Shown: positions 25,785 to 35,318 of the stretch, piece after piece | How positions within the stretch are numbered: position 1 is the stretch's first letter | How the letters are laid out: every line of letters begins with the position of its first letter | Assembly (NCBI RefSeq): GCF_007994735.1 | Contig: NZ_VOIL01000001.1 | Location: forward strand, 2,356,001 to 2,420,000 | Reading direction: 5' to 3' | Source of the DNA: Nesterenkonia populi | Lineage (GTDB): Bacteria; Actinomycetota; Actinomycetes; Actinomycetales; Micrococcaceae | Length of the DNA stretch: 64,000 nt | Translations under genes and position numbers: made by a program | The notes under the pieces: model-generated | Database searches by the model: none | What the model saw: the letters and a program-made list of their open reading frames with translations, nothing else | What the model was told of the DNA's origin: nothing

Positions 25785-26514
25785 CACTTCTGCCGCCGCC
25801 CCTGCCCCCAAGGACCGGGCCCTTCGCCTGGGCATCGCCGGGCCGGTGGGAACCGGCAAGTCCTCGCTCATCGCCTCGGTCTGCCGCGCCCTGGGTGAGG
25901 AGCTGCGCCTGGGCGTGATCACCAATGACATCTACACCGACGAGGACGCCAGGTTCCTCCGCTCGGCCGGCGTCCTGGACCCGGAGCGGATCCGCCCGAT
26001 CGAGACCGGCGCCTGCCCGCACACTGCGATCCGTGATGACGTGACGGCGAACCTGATGGCCGCCGAGGACATCGAGCGGGACTTCGCGCCCCTGGACGTG
26101 GTGCTGATCGAGTCCGGCGGAGACAATCTCACCGCCACCTTCTCCCCCGCGCTGGTGGATGCCCAGATCTTCGTGCTAGATGTGGCCGGCGGCGGCGACG
26201 TGGCCCGCAAGGGCGGTCCCGGGATCGGCCGGGCTGACCTGCTGGTGGTCAACAAGACGGACCTCGCCCCGTATGTGGGGGTGGATGTTGAGCAGATGGT
26301 CTCCGACGCGAAGGAGGCCCGTGAAGGACGCGCGGTGCTGGCGCTCTCCCGCCAGGATGAGGAGTCGGTGGCCGCGCTGCGCCGCTGGGTGCTGGCGGTG
26401 CTGGCCGCGCACCGCTCCGGGGAGCACATCCCCCAGGACCCGGGCCCGATGGCCCCGCATTTCCACGCGGACGAGGAGCACCCCGAGGGCGGGTATGTCC
26501 ACAGCCACGCCTGA
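25777..26514 (+). CDS. ureG: Urease accessory GTPase UreG, with His-containing tail
   Basis: A 245-residue SIMIBI GTPase. P-loop [19 protein letters not shown], the metal-binding motif [13 protein letters not shown] (CPH), [10 protein letters not shown] and [11 protein letters not shown] start it at GTG 25777, which has AAGGAGA 7 bp upstream. The C-terminus carries [19 protein letters not shown] with five His. Because ureE is absent from the cluster, this tail could store or pass on nickel; that role is inference. Confidence 0.94.
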   Translation: MPDTSAAAPAPKDRALRLGIAGPVGTGKSSLIASVCRALGEELRLGVITNDIYTDEDARFLRSAGVLDPERIRPIETGACPHTAIRDDVTANLMAAEDIERDFAPLDVVLIESGGDNLTATFSPALVDAQIFVLDVAGGGDVARKGGPGIGRADLLVVNKTDLAPYVGVDVEQMVSDAKEAREGRAVLALSRQDEESVAALRRWVLAVLAAHRSGEHIPQDPGPMAPHFHADEEHPEGGYVHSHA

Positions 26515-27226
26515 CACCCGCATCCGTGTCCGCCGGGACGCCTCCCGTGCACGGGCCGAGCTGGTGGTGGGCAAGCTGGCGCCCCGCCTGATCTCTCGGG
26601 GGCCCGACCGGGTGCATGTGGGTGTCACCGCCGCGGAGATGATCCTGCTGGACGGCGACCAGGTGCACTTGGAGGTGGAGGTAGGCCCGGCGTGCACACT
26701 GCATATGGAGGACATCGGTGGGATGGTCGCCTACCCGCGCCGCCGCCCGGAGGAACCCGGCCCGCCCGCCGAGTGGCACGTGAGCCTGCGGCTGGCAGCG
26801 GGGGCCCGGCTCGTCTGGGAGGGGCTGCCGTTCGTCGTGGCCCAGTCAGCTGATGTGCTGCGCCGCACCGAGGTCCAGCTGGGCGAGGGCGCCCGTGCCC
26901 TGGTCCGCGAGACCCTGGTCTGGGGTCGCGCCCGGGAGACGGGCGGACGCCTGCGCAGCACCACACACGCCTACGACGAGGGCGGTGATCTCCTGTACGA
27001 GAATCTCGCCGCGGACGCGGCAGCCCCTGAGCCGGGAGTGCTTGGCGAGCACCGTGTGATGGACTCGCTGATCGCGCTCGGCTTCGAGCCGGAGACTCAG
27101 GCTGGCGATCTGGTCCTCGCCGCGCCGGGCGCAGTCGCCCGGCACCTCGGCGCCGAGACCCACACATCCCCCCTCTCCGCCCGTCTGGACGAGTGGCGGG
27201 AGCGCCTTACAGCATCACCAGGCTGA
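26495..27226 (+). CDS. ureD: Urease accessory protein UreD
   Basis: A 243-residue scaffold for urease activation. Recognisable segments are LAPRLI, a UreD-like beta-strand series ([34 protein letters not shown]), [41 protein letters not shown], and a C-terminal [11 protein letters not shown] 26495 lies within the last codons of ureG (20-bp overlap) after GAGGG. The 3' end overlaps the convergent permease gene by 20 bp, so there is no room for a separate terminator. Confidence 0.92.
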   Translation: MSTATPDTRIRVRRDASRARAELVVGKLAPRLISRGPDRVHVGVTAAEMILLDGDQVHLEVEVGPACTLHMEDIGGMVAYPRRRPEEPGPPAEWHVSLRLAAGARLVWEGLPFVVAQSADVLRRTEVQLGEGARALVRETLVWGRARETGGRLRSTTHAYDEGGDLLYENLAADAAAPEPGVLGEHRVMDSLIALGFEPETQAGDLVLAAPGAVARHLGAETHTSPLSARLDEWRERLTASPG

Positions 27227-28568
27227 GGAGCCAGACGGTGGCGAACGCCGTCGCACCCTGGATCGCCGTGGCGGTGGTGAGGGTCTTGTAGGCGGTTCCC
27301 ACCGGAATGCGGCTCAGCTGGGAGACCACCCAGAAGAACGAGTCGTTGGCGTGGGAGACCATCATCGAGCCCGAGCCGACGGCGAGCACCGCCAGCACTG
27401 CGCCTTCGGTGGAGTCCAGGCCCAGGGAGCTCAGCAGCGGCGCGATCAGCGCCGAGCCGGTGACGATGGCAACCGTCGAGGAGCCCTGCGCCGACTTCAG
27501 CGCCGCTGCGATCAGGAAGGGCACCAGCAGGCCCAGTCCCAGGTCAGCGATGTTCTCGGCGAGGAAGTCGGTCAGCGGAGAGGCGTTGAGCACCGCGCCG
27601 AAGGCAGCGCCGGCACCAGTGATCAGCAGGATCGGGGCGGCCACGCGGATCGCTTCAGTGATGTCCTCGTTGAACCGCTTGAGCCGGTCGCCGCCGGAGA
27701 CCAGGAAGACCGCCGCGATCAGACCAAGGATCAGGGCGATCACGGGGGTGCCCAGGAAGACCAGAGCGTCGGTGAAGGCACCGGTCCCGAAGGGCTCGCC
27801 GGGCAGCTGGGCGATGGAGCCCAGGCAGATCAGCACCAGAGGAAGGCCGATCGGCAGGAAGGCGAGCGCCGGGTGGGGCAGCTTGCCGTAGGAGGCCCGC
27901 AGAGCCTCGTAGTCCTGGACCTCGATATCGTCCTCACGCTCAGCGGGCAGGGCAGCGAACTCTTTGTGGGACAGGCGGGAGGCGAACAGCAGGGCAGCCA
28001 TCGCTGCGACCAGGGAGACCAGCAGGCCCAGCGGGATGATCAGGCCGAGCTCACTGGTGACATCCAGCTCCTCCGCAGCGGCCAGCGGACCAGGCGTCGG
28101 GGGAACAAGGTTGTGGGTGGCGAAGAGGCCGGTCATCAGCGCGGTGGAGGTGGCCAGCGCGGAGATCCCGGCCCGGGCGGTGATGGCCTTCCGCAGGGAG
28201 TTGAGAATCACGTAGCCGGAGTCGCAGAACACCGGGATGGAGACGATGTAGCCGATGAGCGTCATCGTCAGGTTGGGGAACCTCTGGCCGATCAGCTTGA
28301 TGATCACGTCTGCCATAGCGATCGCTGCCCCGGAGCGCTCCAGGATGACGCCGATCATGGTGCCGAAGATGATCACCAGGCCGATATTGCCCAAGGTGTT
28401 CCCGAACGCCTGGGTCACAGTGGAGACGCTCTCCTCCAGGGGGATCCGGTAGAGGAAGGTCCCCAGCAGCGCCGCGCCCAGCAGGGCGAGGAACGGGCTG
28501 ATCTTCCAGCGGGCGGTGACCAGCACGATGGCGGCCACCAGGGCAATCAGGATGAGCAGGTCAATCAT
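27207..28568 (-). CDS. GntP-family permease (glycerate/gluconate type)
   Basis: A 453-residue membrane protein of the gluconate:H+ symporter family with about 12-14 spans. Conserved pieces: IFGTMIGVILERSGAA, SIPVFCDSGYVILNSL, THNLVPPTPGPLAAA, GAGAAFGAVL, SAQGSSTVAIVTGSALIAPLL and SHANDSFFWVVSQ. It starts 40 bp after the glycerate kinase gene and downstream of a CdaR-type regulator, so glycerate is the most likely substrate. Confidence 0.9.
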   Translation of the reverse strand: MIDLLILIALVAAIVLVTARWKISPFLALLGAALLGTFLYRIPLEESVSTVTQAFGNTLGNIGLVIIFGTMIGVILERSGAAIAMADVIIKLIGQRFPNLTMTLIGYIVSIPVFCDSGYVILNSLRKAITARAGISALATSTALMTGLFATHNLVPPTPGPLAAAEELDVTSELGLIIPLGLLVSLVAAMAALLFASRLSHKEFAALPAEREDDIEVQDYEALRASYGKLPHPALAFLPIGLPLVLICLGSIAQLPGEPFGTGAFTDALVFLGTPVIALILGLIAAVFLVSGGDRLKRFNEDITEAIRVAAPILLITGAGAAFGAVLNASPLTDFLAENIADLGLGLLVPFLIAAALKSAQGSSTVAIVTGSALIAPLLSSLGLDSTEGAVLAVLAVGSGSMMVSHANDSFFWVVSQLSRIPVGTAYKTLTTATAIQGATAFATVWLLSLVML

Positions 28569-28608
28569 GGCTCAGAACTCCTTTGTTCTGTCTTCTTGGT
28601 GGGCGGGG

Positions 28609-29790
28609 TCAGGGGCGGGCACTGAGGTAGACCCTCAGGACCTGCTCAGCGGTGTGGGCGATGCGGCCGGCGGCGGCGGAGCAGAGCTCCTCGATCGGCT
28701 CGGCGCCGTTGGCGATGGAGAAGGCTGCGGTGAGGCCGGTCCGCTGCAGCTCAGCCGCGGGGACATCGACCGTACCGGCGATGACGAACACGGGGGTGCC
28801 CTCCGGGGTGAGGCGGCGGACGGTGTCGACGACTTTGCCGTGCAGGGACTGGGAGTCCAGGCGGCCCTCCCCGGTGAGGACGACGTCGGCCTCCTCAAGA
28901 ACCCGGTGGACGCCGAGAGTCTCTGCCACCAGCACTCCCCCCGGCACGATCTCGGCGCTGAAGAGACTGACCAGGGCCGCGGGGATGCCCCCGGCCGCGC
29001 CCATGCCCGGTTCGCTGCGCACATCCCGCCCTGCTTCGGCGGACAGGAGGTCGGCGAAGTTGGTGAGGGCGGCGTCGAGGACTTCCACGTCCTGCGGCGT
29101 GGCGCCCTTCTGCGGCCCGAAGACCGATGCCGCACCGTCCGGGCCCAGCAGCGGGTTGGTGACGTCGCACGCGATCCGCCACCGGACCTCTGAGGCGCGG
29201 GGGTCCAGATCCTGCGTGTCGATGCGGGCCAGGCTCTGCAGGGCGCCGCCGCCCTGGCCGATCTCCTGGCCGGCACTGTCCAGCAGACGTGCTCCGAGGG
29301 CCTGCAGGATTCCTGCGCCTCCGTCAGTGGTGGCAGAGCCGCCGATGCAGAGCAGGATCTCTTCGCACCCCGCATCGAGCGCGGCGCTGATGAGGGTGCC
29401 GACTCCGTAGGTGGTGGCCTGCTGCGGCTGCAGCGGCACGTCGCTGACGGTGGGGAGGCCGTTGGCCTCGGCGGCCTCGATCAGACCGATGAGCTTTCCG
29501 TCCACCATTGAGGCCGCGTAGCGGGCCTCGGCGGGACGGCCGAGGGCATCTGTGGCGGTCACCCGTCGCGGCTCAACGCCCCAGGCGCTGCAGATAGCGT
29601 CGAGGGTTCCCTCTCCTCCGTCGGCGAAGGGCAGGGCGCTGATCTCCGCGGACCGGGCGTGAGCCTCAGTCGCACGTTCGACGCCCTCAGCCATTGCCTG
29701 GGCGGCTTCGGCCGCCGTCGCGCTCCCCTTGAACGAATCAGGGATGAGTGCGACGCGCAGCGGTCGGGTCGACATCGTCGTCGGTGGCAT
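28609..29790 (-). CDS. Glycerate kinase (GarK/GlxK family)
   Basis: A 393-residue type-I glycerate kinase (about 375-385 is usual). Motifs: ALIPDSFKGSATAAEAAQAMAEG at the N-terminus, PFADGGEGTLDA, GGSATTDGGAGILQALGARLLD, GAAGGIPAALVSLF and VLTGEGRLDSQSLHGKV. It phosphorylates D-glycerate, mostly to 2-phosphoglycerate in this family. ATG 29790 and ATG 29775 are both possible starts and neither has a clear ribosome-binding site. It lies between its regulator and the permease. Confidence 0.93.
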   Translation of the reverse strand: MPPTTMSTRPLRVALIPDSFKGSATAAEAAQAMAEGVERATEAHARSAEISALPFADGGEGTLDAICSAWGVEPRRVTATDALGRPAEARYAASMVDGKLIGLIEAAEANGLPTVSDVPLQPQQATTYGVGTLISAALDAGCEEILLCIGGSATTDGGAGILQALGARLLDSAGQEIGQGGGALQSLARIDTQDLDPRASEVRWRIACDVTNPLLGPDGAASVFGPQKGATPQDVEVLDAALTNFADLLSAEAGRDVRSEPGMGAAGGIPAALVSLFSAEIVPGGVLVAETLGVHRVLEEADVVLTGEGRLDSQSLHGKVVDTVRRLTPEGTPVFVIAGTVDVPAAELQRTGLTAAFSIANGAEPIEELCSAAAGRIAHTAEQVLRVYLSARP

Positions 29791-29876
29791 GCGTCACAGA
29801 CTAGATGAATAGGTGTGACCCGCGGCACGTCAGAATGTCCACAATATGGCGTCGAATAATCCTCTGAGTATGTGCA

Positions 29877-31013
29877 TCAGGGATCAGTGGTGGGCGGAGC
29901 GGCCTCAGCGGTCATCACAGCCAGGCTGAGCAGGGTGGCTTCGTCGGCACGCTTGAGGTCGAGTCCGGTGAGGCTGCGGATGCGGCTGATCCGCTGGAGC
30001 AGCGTGTTGCGGTGGAGGTAGAGCCGCCGGGCTGCTTCGGCGAGCGAGCCGGTGCTGGCCACCAGGCGGACAGTCTCCTGCTGCGCCTCAGAGAGGCGCC
30101 CGCCGATGCCCGCGAACCGCAGCCGGGTGGGCTGGGGAAGATGCGCCACAGCGATGGCCAGCTCCGCGGGGACATGCTCCGCTTCGGCGGGGCCGCTGAG
30201 CAGCCGGACGGACCTGCCCAGGGCGGCCATGTCCTGAGCCCAGGAGCGCAGGGTCTCCAGCTCTGTCACGCCGGAGACCACCAAGCGGCGGGCATCCTCG
30301 CCCCCCAGCCGCTCATCGAGCGCTCCGCAGCCCGAGACGGCCCACAGCAGTCCGCGCCACACCACGGCGCGGGCGGGCTTGGGAGCACCGGGGGCGGTGC
30401 CGTCGTTGAGGGCCACCACCATCTGCTCCGCCCTCTCAGGGGGCTGGGCGGACCCGTCCTGCCGAGGCTCCGCGGCGGCCCAGACTCCCAGCGACCAGGG
30501 CCCTTTCCCGGTGCCTGCGGCGGCCAGGAGCTCGTGGACCTTGGCGAGCGACTGTCCGTCGGAGACCAAGGCGGCGACGATTTCCCGCGCACGGCTGCGT
30601 GCGGCGATGGAGGTGCGGTGCTCGCGCTCCTGCTCGATGAGGAGCTCCACGGTGAGCACTACGACCTGCGCCACCGGTTCGACCGTCTCGGGATCGCCGG
30701 TGATTCCGATGACGCCGGTGAGCTGGCCGTCGATGGTCAGCGGCAGGTTGATGCCGGGGCGGTCCGGAATGCCTTCCACGGAGTGCCGGACGATGACGGG
30801 GCGCCCGGTCTGGAGCACTTCGACGGCGGCACGGTGCTCCGCGCCGATACGCTCCGGGTCGGTGGAGGCGACGATGATCCCGGAGGAGTTCATCAGGTTG
30901 ATGTTCTGCTCCGCCGCGGGGGCGAGCACGTCAACAATCCGTTGGCCGAGCCCTCCGCTGGCGGCGCTGGGGCTGACGGCGTCCCACCATGAGGTCTGCA
31001 TGGGATCGATCAT
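29877..31013 (-). CDS. CdaR-type sugar-diacid/glycerate regulator
   Basis: A 378-residue activator. The N-terminal sugar-diacid-recognition domain (IVDVLAPAAEQNINLMNSSGIIVASTDPERIGAEH, LPLTIDGQLTGVIGITGDPE) is followed by a middle domain and a C-terminal PucR/CdaR helix-turn-helix (GSLAEAARRLYLHRNTLLQRISRIRSLTGLDL). In E. coli CdaR controls garK and related genes in response to glycerate, galactarate and glucarate, which fits the two genes downstream. ATG 31013 is chosen; the longer open frame above it would run into the pckG terminator region. Confidence 0.92.
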   Translation of the reverse strand: MIDPMQTSWWDAVSPSAASGGLGQRIVDVLAPAAEQNINLMNSSGIIVASTDPERIGAEHRAAVEVLQTGRPVIVRHSVEGIPDRPGINLPLTIDGQLTGVIGITGDPETVEPVAQVVVLTVELLIEQEREHRTSIAARSRAREIVAALVSDGQSLAKVHELLAAAGTGKGPWSLGVWAAAEPRQDGSAQPPERAEQMVVALNDGTAPGAPKPARAVVWRGLLWAVSGCGALDERLGGEDARRLVVSGVTELETLRSWAQDMAALGRSVRLLSGPAEAEHVPAELAIAVAHLPQPTRLRFAGIGGRLSEAQQETVRLVASTGSLAEAARRLYLHRNTLLQRISRIRSLTGLDLKRADEATLLSLAVMTAEAAPPTTDP

Positions 31014-31046
31014 ATGAGCCTCCGGCGAATCGGCCGGGGCTCGCAG

Positions 31047-31086
31047 AGGTCGGGCCGCCCTCCCGGCAGGAAGGACGGCCCGATCT
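31047..31086 (-). terminator. Hairpin after pckG
   Basis: AGGTCGGGCCG at 31047-31057 pairs with CGGCCCGATCT at 31076-31086 (11 bp, one mismatch), 13 bp beyond the pckG stop. There is no U run, so termination by hairpin alone or with Rho is likely. Confidence 0.5.
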
Positions 31087-31099
31087 CTGGGTGCCGGTG

Positions 31100-32947
31100 T
31101 CAGGCGACGCGGCTCTTGAGCTCTTCGAGCTCGGCGGTGATGGAGTCCGGGAGGGATTCGCCGAAGCGGTCGAACCATGCCTCGATATCCGGGATCTCTT
31201 CCTTCCACTCCTCCGGTCGCACCGTGATGGAGTCCTCGAGCTCCTCCTCGGTGATGTCCAGGCCCTCGACGTCGATGGAGCTCTTGGTGGGGGTGTAGCC
31301 GACCACGGTCTCCTGCGCCTCAGCGGTGCCTTCGATCCGCTCGATGATCCACTTGAGCACCCGAGTGTTCTCGGAGAATCCGGGCCAGGCGATCTTGCCG
31401 TCGCGGCCGCGTCGGAACCAGTTGACCAGGAAGATCTTGGGCAGCTTGTCCTCCTCGGCCTGGCTGGAGACCTCCACCCAGTGCTTGAGGTAGTCGCCGG
31501 CGTCGTAGCCGATGAACGGCAGCATCGCCATCGGGTCTCGCCGGAGGTTGCCGACTGCTCCTTCCTGGGCCGCGGTGGTCTCGGAGCTGAGCGTGGCGCC
31601 GAAGAAGATGCCGTGGTTCCAGTCGCGGGCCTCAGTGACCAGCGGAACGGTGGTCTTCCGGCGTCCGCCGAAGAGGATCGCGTCGAGCTTCACTCCCTCG
31701 GGCTGGAAGTACTCGTCGGCCAGCATGTCGGTCTGGTCGATCGGGGTGCAGAACCGGGCGTTGGGGTGCGCCGCGGGGCGGTCGGCATCGGGGGTCCAGT
31801 CGTTGCCTCTCCAATCGGTGAGGTGGGCCGGCGGCTCTTCGGTCATCCCCTCCCACCACACGCCGCCGTCGTCGGTCAGCGCACAGTTGGTGAAGATGGT
31901 GTTGCCCTTGGCGATGGCTCGCATGGCGTTGGCGTTGGTGTGCCAGCCGGTGCCCGGCGCGACCCCGAAGTAGCCGGCCTCGGGGTTGATGGCGCGGAAC
32001 TCGCCGTCCTTGCCGGGGCGGATCCAGGTGATGTCGTCACCGAGGGTCTCGGCCTTCCAGCCCTCCAGTGAGGGGTCGATGAGCGCCAGGTTGGTCTTGC
32101 CGCAGGCCGAGGGGAAGGCGGCTGAGAGGTGGTAGCTCTTTCCCTGCGGGCTGGTCAGCTTCAGGATGACCATATGCTCGGCGAGCCAGCCCTCGTCCCG
32201 GGCCATGGCGGAGGCTATGCGCAGTGCGTAGCACTTCTTGCCCAGCAGGGCGTTGCCGCCGTAGCCGGAGCCGTAGGACCAGATCTCCCGGGTCTCCGGG
32301 AAGTGGACGATGTACTTCTCCTCATTGCAGGGCCAGGGCACATCCTCCTGACCGGGCTCCAGCGGCGCGCCCACAGAGTGGACGGCGGGGACGAAGAACG
32401 CGTCCAGCTCCTCCATCCTTCGCAGCACGTCGGTGCCGATGCGGGCCATGATCCGCATGCTGGCCACTACGTAGGCGGAGTCGGTGACTTCCACGCCGAA
32501 CTTGGGGGCCTCGGAATCCAGGTGCCCCATGACGAAGGGGATCACGTACATGGTGCGGCCCTTCATAGCACCCTCGAAGACTCCGCTGAGCGTCTCGCGC
32601 ATCTCGGAGGGGTCCACCCAGTTGTTCGTGAAGCCGGCGTCGCGCTCCTCCTCGGAGCAGATGAAGGTGCGGGACTCCACGCGGGCGACGTCGGCCGGGT
32701 CGGAGAATGCGGCGAAGGAGTTGGGGAAGTCAGAGCTGGTCAGGCGGGTCAGCGTGCCCGCCTCGACCAGCTGGTCAGTGAGCTTCTGGTGCTCCTGCTC
32801 GGAGCCGTCCACCCACCAGACCGAGTCAGGTGTGGTGAGATCAGCGATCTGCTGCACGAAATTGAGCAGACCTTTGTGAGTCGTGGGGGCGTCCTTTGCG
32901 ATATCCCCTGAGTGTGCCGAACCGGGCGCCGTTGCAACGGTGGTCAC
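31100..32947 (-). CDS. pckG: Phosphoenolpyruvate carboxykinase (GTP)
   Basis: A 615-residue GTP-dependent PEPCK converting oxaloacetate to PEP in gluconeogenesis. Signatures: [22 protein letters not shown], the P-loop [13 protein letters not shown] with the catalytic Cys, [42 protein letters not shown] and [21 protein letters not shown]. The start is GTG 32947 with GGAGGG 6 bp upstream. Its placement next to glycerate use is consistent, since both feed lower glycolysis and gluconeogenesis. It is monocistronic, with a hairpin on its 3' side. Confidence 0.97.
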   Translation of the reverse strand: MTTVATAPGSAHSGDIAKDAPTTHKGLLNFVQQIADLTTPDSVWWVDGSEQEHQKLTDQLVEAGTLTRLTSSDFPNSFAAFSDPADVARVESRTFICSEEERDAGFTNNWVDPSEMRETLSGVFEGAMKGRTMYVIPFVMGHLDSEAPKFGVEVTDSAYVVASMRIMARIGTDVLRRMEELDAFFVPAVHSVGAPLEPGQEDVPWPCNEEKYIVHFPETREIWSYGSGYGGNALLGKKCYALRIASAMARDEGWLAEHMVILKLTSPQGKSYHLSAAFPSACGKTNLALIDPSLEGWKAETLGDDITWIRPGKDGEFRAINPEAGYFGVAPGTGWHTNANAMRAIAKGNTIFTNCALTDDGGVWWEGMTEEPPAHLTDWRGNDWTPDADRPAAHPNARFCTPIDQTDMLADEYFQPEGVKLDAILFGGRRKTTVPLVTEARDWNHGIFFGATLSSETTAAQEGAVGNLRRDPMAMLPFIGYDAGDYLKHWVEVSSQAEEDKLPKIFLVNWFRRGRDGKIAWPGFSENTRVLKWIIERIEGTAEAQETVVGYTPTKSSIDVEGLDITEEELEDSITVRPEEWKEEIPDIEAWFDRFGESLPDSITAELEELKSRVA

Positions 32948-33256
32948 TGTTTTCCCTCCATTGGGTACAGGTTGCTGTGTTCAATTGGGGCGACTGCCTG
33001 CACCCAGGGCTGTGCGGCACACGGGCCCGGATGATCCGGCGCACGAACGTCTTTGTCCGTGTTGGCCCGCCGACCGCCCAGAAGTCCTGAGCATGAACAG
33101 CTTGCTCCAACTGTAGCCTCCGCATGTGACAAGCGCATGACGAGGGCTATTATTGTGCTCATCCTCACACTGAACAACGTCGATTTGTGAGGGGACCTGA
33201 AGCCCGGTATATTCTTCTAGGTCCACAGGGCAGTATGATGTACAGTCCAAGGACAT
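32948..33256. other. Intergenic region pckG / tRNA-Arg
   Basis: 309 bp without a credible gene. It holds the pckG promoter (not resolved) on one side and the tRNA-Arg promoter (33185-33213) on the other. Open frames here have no family resemblance or ribosome-binding site. Confidence 0.6.
33185..33213 (+). promoter_or_regulatory. Promoter of tRNA-Arg
   Basis: TTGTGA (33185-33190), a 17-bp spacer, and TATATT (33208-33213). This is a strong match to the vegetative sigma consensus, about 43 bp before the tRNA. Confidence 0.65.
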
Positions 33257-33333
<77 letters not shown>

Positions 33334-33346
33334 ATTTGCTAGAGCA

Positions 33347-33397
33347 ACGAAACCCCTGGTCAGACAGGCAAGAAGCCTCGAAGACCAGGGGTTTCGT
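33347..33397 (+). terminator. Hairpin terminator after tRNA-Arg
   Basis: ACGAAACCCCTGGTC (33347-33361) and GACCAGGGGTTTCGT (33383-33397) form a perfect 15-bp stem with a 21-nt loop, 13 bp after the tRNA. It also covers the last codons of the integrase relic on the other strand. No long U run follows. Confidence 0.55.
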
Positions 33398-33760
33398 GCA
33401 TCTTTCCTAAGGGGCCGCAGTACCCTCGGGGACGAACCGCTCCCGCGCCCCTCCGCTCTGGGATCAGGCTCCCAAGGCTGTCACCGAGTGCTTCCAGGTC
33501 GCCATCGAACAGGTGTGAATAGATGTCCAGGCCCACCGAAGCACTCTTATGCCCCATTACGTTCTGCAGCGCCTTGATGTTCGCGCCGGACTGCACCGCC
33601 AATGATGCGAAGGCGTGTCGCATATCGTGCACGACCCGCGGGTTGCAGCGAAGACACGGTTGCGCCAGTTATCTCCCCGGAGCGTGCCGCTCTTAGACCC
33701 GGTGAAGATGTCTTGCTTCAGCCCAAAGCCCTTCACGATGGGTAGAAGTCCACCGCGCTC
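33360..33760 (-). pseudogene. Tyrosine integrase relic (frameshifted, N-terminus lost)
   Basis: Two reading frames together give the catalytic C-terminus of a phage-type integrase. The first contains LLPIVKGFGLKQDIFTGSKSGTLRGDNWRNRVFAA. After a frameshift near 33650 the second continues NPRVVHDMRHAFASLAVQSGANIKALQNVMGHKSASVGLDIYSHLF. HDMRH, GH and the Tyr of YSHLF are the active-site residues of the family. The N-terminal arm-binding and core domains are missing. It points toward the tRNA-Arg attachment site and marks a non-functional integrative element. Confidence 0.85.
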
Positions 33761-33902
33761 GCAGTCGTCCCGAGGGCTCCCCCGGTCCGCAGCCTTGTCC
33801 GGAACGGGACAGGGCGGAATATTAGGTTGGCAAATTTCCACTACGGCACACTTGCGGAAATTTCGAGGGAAGAATCTCCCCCTACGGTGATAAAGTGAAA
33901 TT

Positions 33903-35108
33903 GTGCAAACCGGACTGTTCACAAACAGCGCTATGGGCTCTCTAGTCGACATCTCTGGGCACGATCCTGACTTAGGAGCGTGGCATCACAAGGCCTTCGT
34001 GCCGGCACCGCTTCCGACCGAGTCTCCAGAACTGAAACCGCAGACTTACTTAACCATAGCGAACGCGCGCGCCGCGCTCGCAGCCCTAGATAGCACGGCT
34101 CGTCTGCTTCCTAATCCACGCTTACTGCGCATGCCGACTCTACGTCGTGAGGCTCAGAGTACGTCAGCCCTGGAGGGTACATACGCGCCTCTTGCTGAAG
34201 TGCTGACAGCTGACGAAGAAGACACTCTCACACCAGAACTCATCGAAATTTTCAACTACGTGGCCATGGCCAACATGGGGTTCGGATGGATCGATAAGGG
34301 AATGCCGGTGACTCTGACCCTCTTAGAGGATCTCCAAGGGGTGCTAATGCGCGCTACACCTCTTGAGTCGCAGTCAGGCCGACTGCGAGATAGACCCGTG
34401 GTCATTGGACGTCGAGACGATGTGGAGCCGGAAGAGCTCCCTGTGTTCGCGTCACGTTTTGTCCCAGCGCCGCCCGGCGATCACCTGAGAACAGGTGTAG
34501 GGGATCTCGTGGATTGGATACGCATCGACCATTCCAGCACTATTGATCCAGTCGTTTCGGCCGCCATGGCGCATTACCAATTCGAATCCCTCCATCCGTT
34601 CCGGGATGGCAATGGACGACTTGGTCGGTTTCTCATAGTTTTGCACCTACTGTAGGCCGGAGTGCTGGAAGAGCCGACCCTGACAGTCTCGCCGTGGTTT
34701 GAGGCAAGGCGGAGGAACTATTACGACGCATTGTTCAATGTGAGTTCCACCGGGGCATGGGACTCTTACGTATCTTTCTTTGCAAAAGGCATCCGGGAGG
34801 CTGCGGATTCAACTAAGCGGCAGATGCTTGCTCTAGTGGCGGTCCAAGAGAGCCTCAAAGAGAAAATCAGAGACTCAGCATTAAGGTCTGGTACGGCTCA
34901 TGCCCTAGTAGATCTCGCTGTAGGAAGCGCCTCTTTTACCGTTCCTCAAGCCCAGCGACATCTAGGGGTCTCCTACAATCGCGCAAACAGACTTGTCAGC
35001 GAACTAGTTGATCTTGGCATATTGAGCGAGAGAGGACAAAAGACTTACAAGAGGCGCTTCTACGCTCCTGAGGTTCTAGACGTTTTTGTTTCGCGCTCAG
35101 AGCAGTAG
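33903..35108 (+). pseudogene. Fic-domain AMP-transferase, interrupted by one amber codon
   Basis: One continuous frame of 401 codons with a single TAG at 34653-34655. The upstream 250 residues include the inhibitory motif TSALEG ([S/T]xxxE[G/N], about residues 84-89) and the complete Fic motif HPFRDGNGRLGR (232-243). After the stop, GVLEEPTLTVSPWFEARRRNYYDAL and a C-terminal winged-helix-like part (FTVPQAQRHLGVSYNRANRLVSELVDLGILSERG) continue in frame. Intact relatives have Gln at the stop (LLQAG), so CAG to TAG is likely. It could be read as two polypeptides, since GTG 34662 opens the rest. Codon use is more A/T-rich than the neighbours, fitting an imported island. Confidence 0.85.
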
Positions 35109-35207
35109 ACGAACCAGAAACGCCCCGCCCCCACCAGTGAACACCTTGTGCGATTACGCGACGCGGGTGGCTGCCCCTATGTCCTCCGGAACAGGTGCTT
35201 CGACCTG

Positions 35208-35248
35208 CGGAACCGAAAGTCTGGGGTTCGAATCCCTATGGGCACACC
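35208..35248 (+). repeat. Right attachment repeat (attR), partial tRNA-Arg copy
   Basis: 41 bases matching the 3' half of tRNA-Arg with two substitutions. There is no 5' half, so this is not a tRNA gene. With 33292-33332 it delimits an island of about 1.9 kb holding the integrase relic and the Fic gene. Confidence 0.8.
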
Positions 35249-35318
35249 CATATACGACAAATGGGCGCTGCTCTCTCAGATCAGGGCCCATTTGTCGTTG
35301 CCGCACTTCTCACCCCGC

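Noticed and set aside
35208..35248. Second tRNA-Arg gene
   Set aside because: Only the 3' half is present; there is no D-arm or 5' acceptor strand, so it is an attachment-site copy.
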